A DNA stretch of 64,000 nt from NCBI GenBank assembly GCA_964367945.1, contig CAYIZZ010000001.1:1-64000 (forward strand), in the 5' to 3' direction. Position 1 is the stretch's first letter. Every line of letters starts with the position of its first letter. Source of the stretch: JAAYCI01 sp964367945. GTDB lineage: Bacteria; Bacillota; Clostridia; Oscillospirales; Ruminococcaceae. Below the pieces are notes generated by a model. The model worked only from the letters and a program-made list of their open reading frames with translations, had not been told where the DNA came from and made no database searches. The translations under genes and the position numbers were made by a program. Below, piece by piece: positions 7,975 to 16,324 of this stretch.

Positions 7975-10104
7975 TTATATGTTGTTGATTTTAGTCATAT
8001 ATTGCAAAAACACATCGGGAAGAAGGGGTCTTGAATAAAAATATCCCTGGAAAAATGTGATAGAATCACTCATTTCACGCAGTATCTCCACTTGCTGTAG
8101 TGTTTCTACACCCTCTACCACAATGCATGTGGGTCTGTATGCATTACACATTTCAGTGATACATCGCAATGCTGTGGCTGTTTGTGGCATTGACACGATA
8201 TTGTCAATAAGGCTTTTATCCACTTTGATTTCATCGAACGCGATTTTTGAAAGTATAGATAAATTTGCGTATTCACGTCCGAAATCGTCCAATGATATTT
8301 TGAATCCATACGACTTTATGGCTTCTAAAATATCATTTAGATTATCCACAAGAATGTTGCTTATATGCTCGGTAAGTTCTATGGTAATCCATTTAGATTC
8401 AATATCATGCTTTTTACACACATCATAAATACGCTGCGCTATATGATATTCAAGGATGGTGACACGAGAAAAATTCACAGAAATAGGTATAAGTGGAATA
8501 CCATCATCTTTCCATTTTTTTAGCTGAGCGCACACGCTGTCAAGAACATGGAAGTCTAAAAGATGTATGATACCGTCCGACTCATAAACAGGCAAAAATT
8601 TATCAGGAGGAATGAATCCACCGTTTGGATCTTCTTTACGAACCAGTGCCTCTGCGCCCATCACTTTTTCGCCTGTAACAGATACCTTAGGCTGCAACAT
8701 CACAAAAAAATCACCGGCGCTAATGGAAGCGTTTAGGTCTGCGGCAACAGTGGCGTGATATGTTTTTATATGGCTGTGGGAAGCGGTGTAGTACGTTTGT
8801 TTATCCACATACATCAGCTCGTCAGCATAGGCTATTTGCTGGTATATTTCGCTTGTGTCGGTACAAAATGCACTACCGATGGATAGTGTCAAATCGGTAC
8901 GATTTTCAGACATCTGACGAAGCATGGAAAGCTTTTCTTCAAACTCACCTCGGTCAATATTTATCGCTAATATCACAAATTCATCCCCACCTGTACGAAA
9001 CAGATTCTGAGAAAAAAATGTGCGCATCATTTCCACCGTTTTAAGGATAAGATTGTCACCGTATTCATGGCCATAAGTGTCGTTTACTTGCTTTAAGCCG
9101 TTGATATCAAGATATACAATCCCAACCGAATCCACTTTGTCAGTTATTAATTGATTGATAACTTGCGCATATTTACTGCGGTTATAAAGGCCGGTAAGTG
9201 TGTCTACAGACGCTATATATTCCAGCTCTTTACGAATGGTGTAGTCTTTTAAATCACTGGCGATAAACAACGATACAGAATGTAAAAATAAAGTTTCATC
9301 AATGTTTTTATTGATGTTTACAACACCTAAAAAACCTAATACTCTGTCGGTCATCATTAAAGGTGATACCATCATGGAATGAATACCAGACAAATCCAAA
9401 GTGCGGTATATTTCTTGGTTGATTTCAGGATGAATAGTAAAATTATCAATTAAGGTAACTTTATTGCGGGGTTCTTTTTTTTGCCAAAAAGAAAAAAGAT
9501 TGCCCGGAATTTTGTTGTATTCTGCCGGCATAGGAATCTGGCCAACTTTTGCCCAGTCGTAAATTTTAGACAGAAAATCTTTGTTTTCTAAAGTCTCGTA
9601 TATGAAAACTCTATCGGCGTCATAAAAATCACCTATAGTATCTAAAAGGGTATTTATGGCGACGTTAGTGTCTTCGTTTGAAGATAAAATATTTACGCAT
9701 CGCAATAAAGTTTCCTCAAGCAATAGGCGATGCTGCAAGTTTGATATTTGTTTTTTTGAGTCGGTGATATCAACACCAATTTGTAGTTTCAGTTGGCGAC
9801 CATCTATATCAATCATGCGGTCTGTCATTTCAAAATGACGATCGACAACATTGTTATATATATCCCATGTGAAAAAATTATCTTTTTCCATATATTTATT
9901 TGGACAAAACTCACATACAACATCTTTATGGTGGATTAACTCATAGCATTTCTTACCCATATAATCTGTGGAGCTGATATTCCATAGCTTTTTAGCAATA
10001 TCATTTACATATACTAGCTCAAAAGTGACAGGATCTACTATATATGCGATATTACGCATATTGGACATAGCTATATGGGCTAGTTCTTTTTCGAGATTAT
10101 GCAT
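7975..10104 (-). CDS. PAS-GAF-GGDEF-EAL cyclic di-GMP protein
   Basis: The 709-residue soluble protein has four domains in order: PAS (about 12-115, with a Cys-containing VVCEFCPNKY segment), GAF (about 125-290), GGDEF (about 300-455) and EAL (about 465-705). The cyclase motif is intact as RTGGDEF near 372, but the RxxD inhibitory site upstream is absent. The phosphodiesterase domain keeps EALVR, the Asn of SVNFS, the Glu of IELTEH, LDDFG and the VEGVE and FFQGY segments. Both activities are therefore possible, with PAS and GAF likely choosing between them. It stands alone, leftward, between two terminators. No transmembrane helix is seen. Confidence 0.92.
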   Translation of the reverse strand: MHNLEKELAHIAMSNMRNIAYIVDPVTFELVYVNDIAKKLWNISSTDYMGKKCYELIHHKDVVCEFCPNKYMEKDNFFTWDIYNNVVDRHFEMTDRMIDIDGRQLKLQIGVDITDSKKQISNLQHRLLLEETLLRCVNILSSNEDTNVAINTLLDTIGDFYDADRVFIYETLENKDFLSKIYDWAKVGQIPMPAEYNKIPGNLFSFWQKKEPRNKVTLIDNFTIHPEINQEIYRTLDLSGIHSMMVSPLMMTDRVLGFLGVVNINKNIDETLFLHSVSLFIASDLKDYTIRKELEYIASVDTLTGLYNRSKYAQVINQLITDKVDSVGIVYLDINGLKQVNDTYGHEYGDNLILKTVEMMRTFFSQNLFRTGGDEFVILAINIDRGEFEEKLSMLRQMSENRTDLTLSIGSAFCTDTSEIYQQIAYADELMYVDKQTYYTASHSHIKTYHATVAADLNASISAGDFFVMLQPKVSVTGEKVMGAEALVRKEDPNGGFIPPDKFLPVYESDGIIHLLDFHVLDSVCAQLKKWKDDGIPLIPISVNFSRVTILEYHIAQRIYDVCKKHDIESKWITIELTEHISNILVDNLNDILEAIKSYGFKISLDDFGREYANLSILSKIAFDEIKVDKSLIDNIVSMPQTATALRCITEMCNAYRPTCIVVEGVETLQQVEILREMSDSITFFQGYFYSRPLLPDVFLQYMTKINNI

Positions 10105-10246
10105 ATGATCACCTAACGTTTAATAGTATTGTTTGAAATGTCGAAAAACGAAGAATATACCATGAAAATTTAGACATGATATATTATATTTTATATTATA
10201 TTAAAAATCAAGACATATATGAAATTTTTTAATTCTAGCAATAAAA

Positions 10247-10270
10247 AAACCTGCCGCTAACGGCAGGTTT
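10247..10270 (-). terminator. Rho-independent terminator after the Dabb gene
   Basis: CCTGCCG and CGGCAGG flank a TTAG loop; on the minus strand the stem is followed by a run of seven T. It ends the leftward peptidase-Dabb transcript. Confidence 0.88.
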
Positions 10271-10298
10271 AAAATTTGATTTAGCACTTCAATGAAAA

Positions 10299-10598
10299 TC
10301 AGACATGATAATCAAAACAAACACGATTTGTGAATACTTGGCCTACTAAATTTCCAACACGCTTATGCTCGGGATGATCACTGTATATTGCGAGGTCTTC
10401 TTCGTTTGCAAAGCTACTTTCTAATACAACAGCCCTTGTGCTGGTGGGGCAGGGATCGCATACAAGCAAGATATCAACAATTTGTGGTATGAAATTTTTC
10501 AAATTTTCAAGTTCTACTTTGATTTTTTGAGCACCTGCTTTTTTCTCTTCTTCAGAAAGTCCTTCTTTGAAATCCCATCCTACAATGTGTTTTAGCAT
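10299..10598 (-). CDS. Dabb (stress-responsive alpha/beta-barrel) domain protein
   Basis: This 99-residue protein is a single Dabb domain: it begins MLKHIVGWDFKEG, has a helix with LENLKNFIPQI and ends in VCFDYHV. Such proteins form small dimeric ferredoxin-like barrels. Their biochemical roles vary and are often unknown. It is the last gene of a leftward group after two M24 peptidases, about 70 bp downstream of the second, and is followed by a strong terminator. Confidence 0.85.
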   Translation of the reverse strand: MLKHIVGWDFKEGLSEEEKKAGAQKIKVELENLKNFIPQIVDILLVCDPCPTSTRAVVLESSFANEEDLAIYSDHPEHKRVGNLVGQVFTNRVCFDYHV

Positions 10599-10665
10599 AT
10601 GCCGTTCACTCCTTTATTTTTATAAATATAAGAACATCAAAATTATGTTTTGTAAAACCTGTATT

Positions 10666-11868
10666 TTAGTTGCGTAGGCATCTGGCGGTAAGTGGTGAAG
10701 TGGATAGCAAGTCATATCCTGTTTTTGTCACCACAATATTTTGTTCGTTGCAGAAAGATCCAAGACCTTGTATTTTGAAGCCCGGTTCTACCGACAAGGT
10801 CATTCCGGCTTTCAAGATGTAATCGCTTCCGATAGCTAGCTGAGGTTCTTCATGTACATCAAGGCCGATACCATGGCCGGTCCACCCGGCGCTATCATTA
10901 ACATCAGCGAGGCCATGCTGTTCCATTACCAAATCACACGCTTTGCTAATTTCGCTTACAGATACGCCTTCACGTATTGACGAAAGTCCTGCTTCCATTG
11001 ATTCAATGTTTATTTTTTCATATTCTTTTTGTTCTGGAGTCATTTCTATGACCACTGCTTGTCTGATGATATCAGCATAATATCCCTTGTAGCAGGGACC
11101 TCCATCTAGGTGTAAAATAGCATGAGGCGTGTTTGAGATGATAGTATCGCTTGAGGGACAGTTCACCTGCATCATGCGTTCGAGGCCAAAACGTACTACC
11201 ATGGACAAGATGTCTTCACACTCGTTTTCCATTGCAAAAGCACCCATGACACACATCAGATCGCGCTCAGTGGTTTGTCCTAATACAACGCTGTCGAATG
11301 CAGCGTCAAACATACCTTCGGCAGCCACAACGGCTTTTCTGATATATTCGATTTCTGCATCACTTTTTATTGTGCGCATACTCCAGATTAGTTTTGAAGC
11401 ATCAGACAAAGTTGCGCCGGCATCACACAATCGTTGTTTTAGTGGCAGATAGTGCCCTGTTTGCAGATTGATACGAAAACCGGTGCCAAACTCCATGCCG
11501 ATACACTTGTTTTGCACACCAAGCTTTGAAAAAGCATTAAATATAGCTTCTTCATATGTTTTAGGCGTACCTGGCATACCATAGGTGAACATATCGCTTT
11601 CTTCCACCCAGGTGGTGGCTCGCAAAGGACCAAGTGAACTTTTAGAACTTACAGTGGCTATTTTGCCATCGCAAGTGATTATCAAGACACCGGGTGTGGA
11701 GTATCCGCTGCTCCATACAACCGATTGTAGTCCGGTAAAATAACGAAGGTTTTCTGCCGCTGTTAAGAATAAAGCATCAAAACCATTTTTTTCCATTAGT
11801 GTTAACAGTTTGTCAAGGCGTGCTTTATATTCATTGAGTGGAAAGTCAAGTGAAGCTGTTAATCGCAT
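10666..11868 (-). CDS. M24 family metallopeptidase (Xaa-Pro dipeptidase/creatinase-like), copy 2
   Basis: The 400-residue protein has an N-terminal creatinase-type domain (about 10-145) and a C-terminal pita-bread M24 domain. All five metal ligands can be placed: Asp of LDGGPCYKGYY and the Asp of YYADIIRQ, His of GHGIGLDVHE, Glu of SVEPGF and Glu of EQNIVVT. It is paralogous to the gene 24 bp upstream. Members hydrolyse X-Pro bonds or creatine-like amides, and the family fold alone does not separate these. GAAAGGA lies 10 nt before the start. The adjacent peptide importer makes a dipeptidase plausible. Confidence 0.88.
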   Translation of the reverse strand: MRLTASLDFPLNEYKARLDKLLTLMEKNGFDALFLTAAENLRYFTGLQSVVWSSGYSTPGVLIITCDGKIATVSSKSSLGPLRATTWVEESDMFTYGMPGTPKTYEEAIFNAFSKLGVQNKCIGMEFGTGFRINLQTGHYLPLKQRLCDAGATLSDASKLIWSMRTIKSDAEIEYIRKAVVAAEGMFDAAFDSVVLGQTTERDLMCVMGAFAMENECEDILSMVVRFGLERMMQVNCPSSDTIISNTPHAILHLDGGPCYKGYYADIIRQAVVIEMTPEQKEYEKINIESMEAGLSSIREGVSVSEISKACDLVMEQHGLADVNDSAGWTGHGIGLDVHEEPQLAIGSDYILKAGMTLSVEPGFKIQGLGSFCNEQNIVVTKTGYDLLSTSPLTARCLRN

Positions 11869-11892
11869 GTTTTGAAGTATCCTTTCGGTGAA

Positions 11893-13095
11893 TTATAAAA
11901 TAGTTATATCCGGCAAAAAGTCTGAAATCAGCTCATAGCCTGTTTTAGTCACCACGATATTTTCCTCGTGTGTAAAATGACCCAGAATATCATCGCCAAT
12001 GGTAGGTTCTATGGCTAAAGTATTTCCTTCTTGCAATATAATGTCGCAATCGGATGAAATGGTGGGTGGCTCGTGAATTTCAAGACCGATACCATGGCCG
12101 CTCCATCCTTTGGTGAGGTTATTGTCGGCATAGCCACTTTTTTCCACAAAACGGTCTTGCATTTCCATTAGTTGAGAAACACTTACGCCGGGTTTGATGT
12201 TTTCAAGAGTATAATAAAGGGTTTCCTTGGCCATTTTATAAAAGTCTTCCTGACGAGGAGACAGCCCACCAACCACTGCCATTCGGATGGTATCAGAATA
12301 ATACCCCTTAAAAATTGGGCCACCATCAAACAATAGAATTTCACCTTTTGTATCGGTTATAATCTTATCAGAAGGCGGACAGTTTCCGGCATTATATCTG
12401 CCTTGTCCAAAGCAAACGATCATGGGTTCCTGACGTTCTGCGCCTTGCCTGTATGCTTCGGCACAATAAACGGCATTAAGAGATTTTTCGGTGGTTTCGC
12501 CGAGTTTTATGCACGAGAGAGCTTTTTGATATGCTAATTTACTTATCATTGCACACTTTTTAAGCGCAGCTATTTCATTTTTGGATTTTACCGAGCGAAT
12601 AGACCAAATGTTAGAGGTGAAATCCACCATTGTAGTATCTTGTATGCCATTCATAACGGCTTGATATGTGTCTTGGTTAATATGAAGGCGCATGGTGGTA
12701 CCAAGCTCCATGCCAAGGCGGCCACTTTTTGCGCCGAATTCTGTCAATGTTTGTATCAGTGCGTCTGTATGTGATGCAGGCCTTGCATTATCGGGAGTGC
12801 TTTTTCCGTAATACAACAGCTCATTTTCTGAAAGGCAAGAGGTGTATTTCATGGTTTCGTATGCGCTTCGTGAGCCAATAAGCCTTTTTTGGCCGTCGCT
12901 TTTCACTATCAGAGTTCCTGGTGTGGCTATTTTGCTTACCCATACTACCGATTGAAACCCACAAAAGTATCTTATGTTATATGGTGTGGTAAACATCACG
13001 ACATCTACGCCGCATTTTTGCATTTCTTTTTGTAAATGTTCGTGTCTACGTATATATTCTTCTGTTGGAAATTCCAACATGGGTGTTTGTCTCAT
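11893..13095 (-). CDS. M24 family metallopeptidase (Xaa-Pro dipeptidase/creatinase-like), copy 1
   Basis: I place the start at the ATG at 13095 (400 residues), because GAAAGGGG lies 10 nt before it; a TTG at 13116 would extend the protein by seven residues but overlaps that site. A creatinase-type N-domain precedes an M24 domain with Asp of FDGGPIFKGYY and YYSDTIRM, His of GHGIGLEIHE, Glu of AIEPTI and Glu of EENIVVT. It is first in the leftward M24-M24-Dabb group and has its own promoter at 13146-13174. The two copies have the same layout but are clearly diverged, which suggests different substrates. Confidence 0.88.
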   Translation of the reverse strand: MRQTPMLEFPTEEYIRRHEHLQKEMQKCGVDVVMFTTPYNIRYFCGFQSVVWVSKIATPGTLIVKSDGQKRLIGSRSAYETMKYTSCLSENELLYYGKSTPDNARPASHTDALIQTLTEFGAKSGRLGMELGTTMRLHINQDTYQAVMNGIQDTTMVDFTSNIWSIRSVKSKNEIAALKKCAMISKLAYQKALSCIKLGETTEKSLNAVYCAEAYRQGAERQEPMIVCFGQGRYNAGNCPPSDKIITDTKGEILLFDGGPIFKGYYSDTIRMAVVGGLSPRQEDFYKMAKETLYYTLENIKPGVSVSQLMEMQDRFVEKSGYADNNLTKGWSGHGIGLEIHEPPTISSDCDIILQEGNTLAIEPTIGDDILGHFTHEENIVVTKTGYELISDFLPDITIL

Positions 13096-13145
13096 GGTGA
13101 AAAATGCCCCTTTCAAAATATAGCTATTTATATTGTATAGTCTTG

Positions 13146-13174
13146 AGTGTACTATGCAGTGATATTGTTGTCAA
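13146..13174 (-). promoter_or_regulatory. Promoter of the M24-M24-Dabb group
   Basis: On the minus strand TTGACA (13169-13174) is followed after 17 bp by TACACT (13146-13151), about 50 bp before the start codon. Confidence 0.6.
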
Positions 13175-13226
13175 TGAAAATTCATAATGAGTGTAGTACA
13201 AATATGCTAGCTAAAGAAACAAAGTA

Positions 13227-13255
13227 TTGACACAAAAGACAAAAATTGTGATAAT
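13227..13255 (+). promoter_or_regulatory. Promoter of the small Cys-rich gene
   Basis: TTGACA (13227-13232) and GATAAT (13250-13255) are 17 bp apart. An inverted repeat ACAATA-ATGA-TATTGT follows at 13271-13286, between the start point and the ribosome-binding site, and may be an operator. Confidence 0.75.
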
Positions 13256-13312
13256 TATTGACAAATTTAAACAATAATGATATTGTTGATGCATACTAAG
13301 GAGGTATGAATT

Positions 13313-13462
13313 ATGATTAATGAAAATTGCGTATGTGAAAATGTTACATGTCCAAGGCACGGCAATTGTGTTGAATGCCGTGCATTTCATGGATCTAGCA
13401 AAGAGTACCCAAAAACATCATGTCAGAGGTTGAAAGAAGAACAGCAAGCCGAAAAAAGCTAA
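13313..13462 (+). CDS. Small cysteine-rich protein (DUF6485-like)
   Basis: This 49-residue gene is supported by a full AAGGAGGT ribosome-binding site 7 nt before the ATG, a good promoter and a terminator. It contains six Cys and two His in the order CVCENVTCPRHGNC-VEC, then FHG and SCQR. The C-x4-CPxHGxCxxC pattern recalls a small Clostridial family (DUF6485) and suggests a single structural zinc or metal knuckle. Function is unknown. It is transcribed alone, away from the M24 peptidases and toward the alcohol dehydrogenases. The family name is from memory and less certain than the gene itself. Confidence 0.8.
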   Translation: MINENCVCENVTCPRHGNCVECRAFHGSSKEYPKTSCQRLKEEQQAEKS

Positions 13463-13497
13463 GTTGTAAAGATGGTAGATAGTGTTTTACTTTAATA

Positions 13498-13527
13498 AAA
13501 AAACAACCCAACAAGGGTTGTTTTTTG
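13498..13527. terminator. Rho-independent terminator
   Basis: ACAACCC and GGGTTGT flank AACAA; T-runs on both sides serve the rightward Cys-rich gene and the leftward alcohol dehydrogenase. Confidence 0.8.
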
Positions 13528-13541
13528 TTGCGATAAAGGTA

Positions 13542-14723
13542 TTAGCTGATATTTGAATAGACTTTAATAATATCAGATTTTTCAAGAACACGAACAGTGC
13601 CAAGGGTGCGCTTGCCAAAAAATGTGCTTTTTTCTGCCATATCTTCAATTTCCTCGGAGGTTGGACGGCGACTCAAAAGCTGGCTGTAGTTTATGGGTGA
13701 GCCAATGCTACTGAAAAATTCTTCCATAGCAGCTATACCTGCCATACCGTCAGAAAGTTCATTTCCGCTGTTTACAATACCCATAACACGATGAGCAAAC
13801 CTTGCAAAACGATGAGGATTGGATTCGATGGCATATCGTGCCCAAGTGGCCCATACGGTAGAAAGACCGGCGCCATGTGCCACATCGAACATACCACTTA
13901 GCTCATGTTCCATTTGATGTGTAGACCAGTCACCGCCACCGCTACCACATCCGGTAAGGCTGTTGTGGGCAAGGCTGCCGGCCCACATCACACTTTCACG
14001 AGCAGGCATGTTTTGAGGGTCTTTAGATAAAATACGTGCGCTGTCCATCATGGATAAAAGTAAACCTTCGGCGATGCGGTCGGTGATATCCATATCTTCC
14101 ATTGGGTGAAAATAACGTTCCATGGTGTGCATCATGATATCCACAATACCGTTTACGGTTTCGCTGGTAGGTAAGCTCAAGGTCAGCTCGGGATTCATCA
14201 AAGTGAATTTGGCAAGGCACAGCTCTGAAGTGAAGCCACGCTTAAGGTTTCCGTTTTCGTTTGTGATAACAAGTCCGTTGCTCATCTCACTGCCGGCTGC
14301 AGGAAGGGTAAGAATACTGCCTACAGGTGTTGCGTTTTCAGGTACAGCAGTTCTTTCAAAGAAGTCCCAAACATTGCCATTGTAGCAAAGGCCAAGCGCA
14401 ATGCATTTTGCCGAGTCTATCACAGATCCGCCGCCGACTGCTAAAATAAAGTCCACGCCTTCTTTACGACAAAGCTCGATGCCTTCTTGAGCTTTGGAAA
14501 GCCTAGGATTTGGTACAGCTCCACCCAGTAGGGTATATCCAATGCCTTCAGCCTGGATATTATCGGTAACAGTTTTTAAAAAGCCTGATTTCACAAGGCG
14601 TTCAGAACCGTAATGTACTAAAACTTTTGTAGCACCGAAAGCTTTTAGCTGTTTTCCGGCTTGCAATTCGGCACCCTTTTCAAAAATCACTTTCGTAGGC
14701 GTGTAGTAAACAAACTCACTCAT
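13542..14723 (-). CDS. Iron-containing alcohol dehydrogenase (BdhA/YqhD type), copy 1
   Basis: The 393-residue protein is a group III metal-dependent alcohol dehydrogenase. The NAD(P)-binding motif GGGSVIDSAK lies near residue 97, and metal ligands come from VDIMMHTMERYF (Asp, His) and MEHELSGMFDVAHG (two His). Family members reduce aldehydes such as butyraldehyde or oxidise alcohols. It is the third of three tandem paralogues, each with its own promoter. GAGGAG precedes the ATG. The GCGSGGGDWSTH segment is shared by all three copies. Substrate cannot be read from sequence. Confidence 0.9.
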   Translation of the reverse strand: MSEFVYYTPTKVIFEKGAELQAGKQLKAFGATKVLVHYGSERLVKSGFLKTVTDNIQAEGIGYTLLGGAVPNPRLSKAQEGIELCRKEGVDFILAVGGGSVIDSAKCIALGLCYNGNVWDFFERTAVPENATPVGSILTLPAAGSEMSNGLVITNENGNLKRGFTSELCLAKFTLMNPELTLSLPTSETVNGIVDIMMHTMERYFHPMEDMDITDRIAEGLLLSMMDSARILSKDPQNMPARESVMWAGSLAHNSLTGCGSGGGDWSTHQMEHELSGMFDVAHGAGLSTVWATWARYAIESNPHRFARFAHRVMGIVNSGNELSDGMAGIAAMEEFFSSIGSPINYSQLLSRRPTSEEIEDMAEKSTFFGKRTLGTVRVLEKSDIIKVYSNIS

Positions 14724-14779
14724 GGCAAATTCTCCTCAATTTTTGAATTACATATTAATAATTTGTACATCTAGTTCAC

Positions 14780-14808
14780 ATTTTAGTAATAAAATGTCAC
14801 AAAGTCAA
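14780..14808 (-). promoter_or_regulatory. Promoter of alcohol dehydrogenase copy 1
   Basis: Minus strand: TTGACT (14803-14808), 17 bp, TAAAAT (14780-14785). Both boxes are identical to those of the two neighbouring copies. Confidence 0.75.
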
Positions 14809-14875
14809 TACAATTATAGTGTTATTACTTTTAAATATAATGTTAAAAAGATAGTTTTCAGCAAACAAAATAATA

Positions 14876-14908
14876 GCACACCCACAATAAATGGTGAGTG
14901 TGCTATGA
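14876..14908. terminator. Terminator between alcohol dehydrogenase copies 2 and 1
   Basis: AGCACAC and GTGTGCT form a hairpin around a CACAATAAATGGTGA region. The corresponding position between copies 3 and 2 has a matching hairpin with the same CCACAATAAAT loop. Confidence 0.65.
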
Positions 14909-14932
14909 AAGCATAATATGTAAATGGATATT

Positions 14933-16117
14933 TTATACGGGTATATTAGATAAAATTGTAGCGATATCGTTTTTTTCAAGTACACGAGCAGTGCCAAGGG
15001 TGCGCTTGCCAAAGAATGTGGCTTTTTCTGCCATTTCATTTACTTCTTCGGCGGATACACCGTGACCTAAAAGCTGGCTGTAGCTTATGGGAGAGCCTAT
15101 GCTGTTGAAGAAATTTTCCATAGCATCAATACCGGCCATGCCGTCAGAAAGCTCATCTCCGCTATCTGCGATGCCCATTACATGATGAGCAAATTTTGCA
15201 AAACGATGGGGGATAGAGTTAATAGCATAGCGTGCCCAAGTAGCCCAAACAGTGGAAAGGCCGGCGCCATGGGATACATCAAACATACCGCTCAGTTCAT
15301 GCTCAATGTTATGTGTGGCCCAGTCACCACCACCACTGCCACAGCCGGTAAGGTTGTTGTGGGCAAGGCTTCCGGCCCACATAACACTCTCGCGAGCAGC
15401 CATGTTTTGAGGATCTTTGTGTAAAATGCGTGCATTATCCATCATGGATAAAAGCAAACCTTCGGCGATACGGTCGGTGATATCCATATCTTTCAGTGGA
15501 TGGAAATAACGCTCCATTGTATGCATCATGATATCCACAATGCCGTTTATGGTTTCGTTAGCGGGCAGAGTAAGTGTTAAATCAGGATTCATTAGAGTGA
15601 ATTTAGCAATACAAAACTCTGAGATGCAGCCGCGTTTAAGGTTTCCGTCTTCGTTTGTGATAACAAAGCTGTCGCTCATTTCGCTACCGGCCGCAGGTAA
15701 GGTGAGGATGCTAGCTACGGGAATTCCGCCTTCAGCCGTAGCAGTTTTTTCAAAGAAGTTCCAAACATCGCCATCATAGCAAAGGCCAAGTGCAATGCAC
15801 TTTGATGAGTCTATTACAGAACCGCCACCAACAGCTAAAATGAAGTCCACGCCTTCTTTGCGGCAAAGATCGATGCCTTCTTGAGCTTTTGAAAGTCTGG
15901 GGTTTGGAACTACGCCACCAAGCAAAACACAGTCAATGCCTTCAGCTTGGATAGTATCGGTAACAGTTTTTATAAATCCGGATTTCACTAAACGATCAGA
16001 ACCGTAATGAACTAAAACTTTTGTAGCACCGAAAGCTTTTAGCTGTTTTCCGGCTTGTAGCTCGGCACCTTGTTCAAAAATAACTTTAGTCGGTGCATAG
16101 TAAACAAATTCACTCAT
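14933..16117 (-). CDS. Iron-containing alcohol dehydrogenase (BdhA/YqhD type), copy 2
   Basis: The start is placed at the ATG at 16117 (394 residues), 8 nt after GGAG; a GTG one codon earlier is possible. It shares the cofactor motif GGGSVIDSSK and metal-binding motifs VDIMMHTMERYF and IEHELSGMFDVSHG with its neighbours and is close in sequence to copy 1 along its whole length. The Ser in VSHG, where the other two have Ala, is the only visible change near the metal site. The upstream non-coding region also resembles that of copy 1, so the duplicated unit included promoter and terminator. Confidence 0.9.
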   Translation of the reverse strand: MSEFVYYAPTKVIFEQGAELQAGKQLKAFGATKVLVHYGSDRLVKSGFIKTVTDTIQAEGIDCVLLGGVVPNPRLSKAQEGIDLCRKEGVDFILAVGGGSVIDSSKCIALGLCYDGDVWNFFEKTATAEGGIPVASILTLPAAGSEMSDSFVITNEDGNLKRGCISEFCIAKFTLMNPDLTLTLPANETINGIVDIMMHTMERYFHPLKDMDITDRIAEGLLLSMMDNARILHKDPQNMAARESVMWAGSLAHNNLTGCGSGGGDWATHNIEHELSGMFDVSHGAGLSTVWATWARYAINSIPHRFAKFAHHVMGIADSGDELSDGMAGIDAMENFFNSIGSPISYSQLLGHGVSAEEVNEMAEKATFFGKRTLGTARVLEKNDIATILSNIPV

Positions 16118-16174
16118 CACATATTCTCCTTAAGTTTTTAATAATGTGGTTAATAATTTGTGCAACTAGTTCAT

Positions 16175-16203
16175 ATTTTAGTAATAAAATACAACAAAGT
16201 CAA
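16175..16203 (-). promoter_or_regulatory. Promoter of alcohol dehydrogenase copy 2
   Basis: Minus strand: TTGACT (16198-16203), 17 bp, TAAAAT (16175-16180). A TTGCACAAA motif (16157-16165, minus strand) lies at the expected start point. Confidence 0.75.
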
Positions 16204-16267
16204 TATAATTATAATATTATTATTTTTAAATATAATACTGAAAAGATGATTTATTTACCAAATAGAA

Positions 16268-16303
16268 AAACAACACATCCACAATAAATCGTGAGTGTGT
16301 TGT
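16268..16303. terminator. Terminator between alcohol dehydrogenase copies 3 and 2
   Basis: ACAACACA and TGTGTTGT pair around a loop containing CCACAATAAAT; T-rich and A-rich flanks allow use in either direction. It is the counterpart of the hairpin at 14876-14908. Confidence 0.7.
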
Positions 16304-16324
16304 TTTAATGTAATATGTGAAGTA

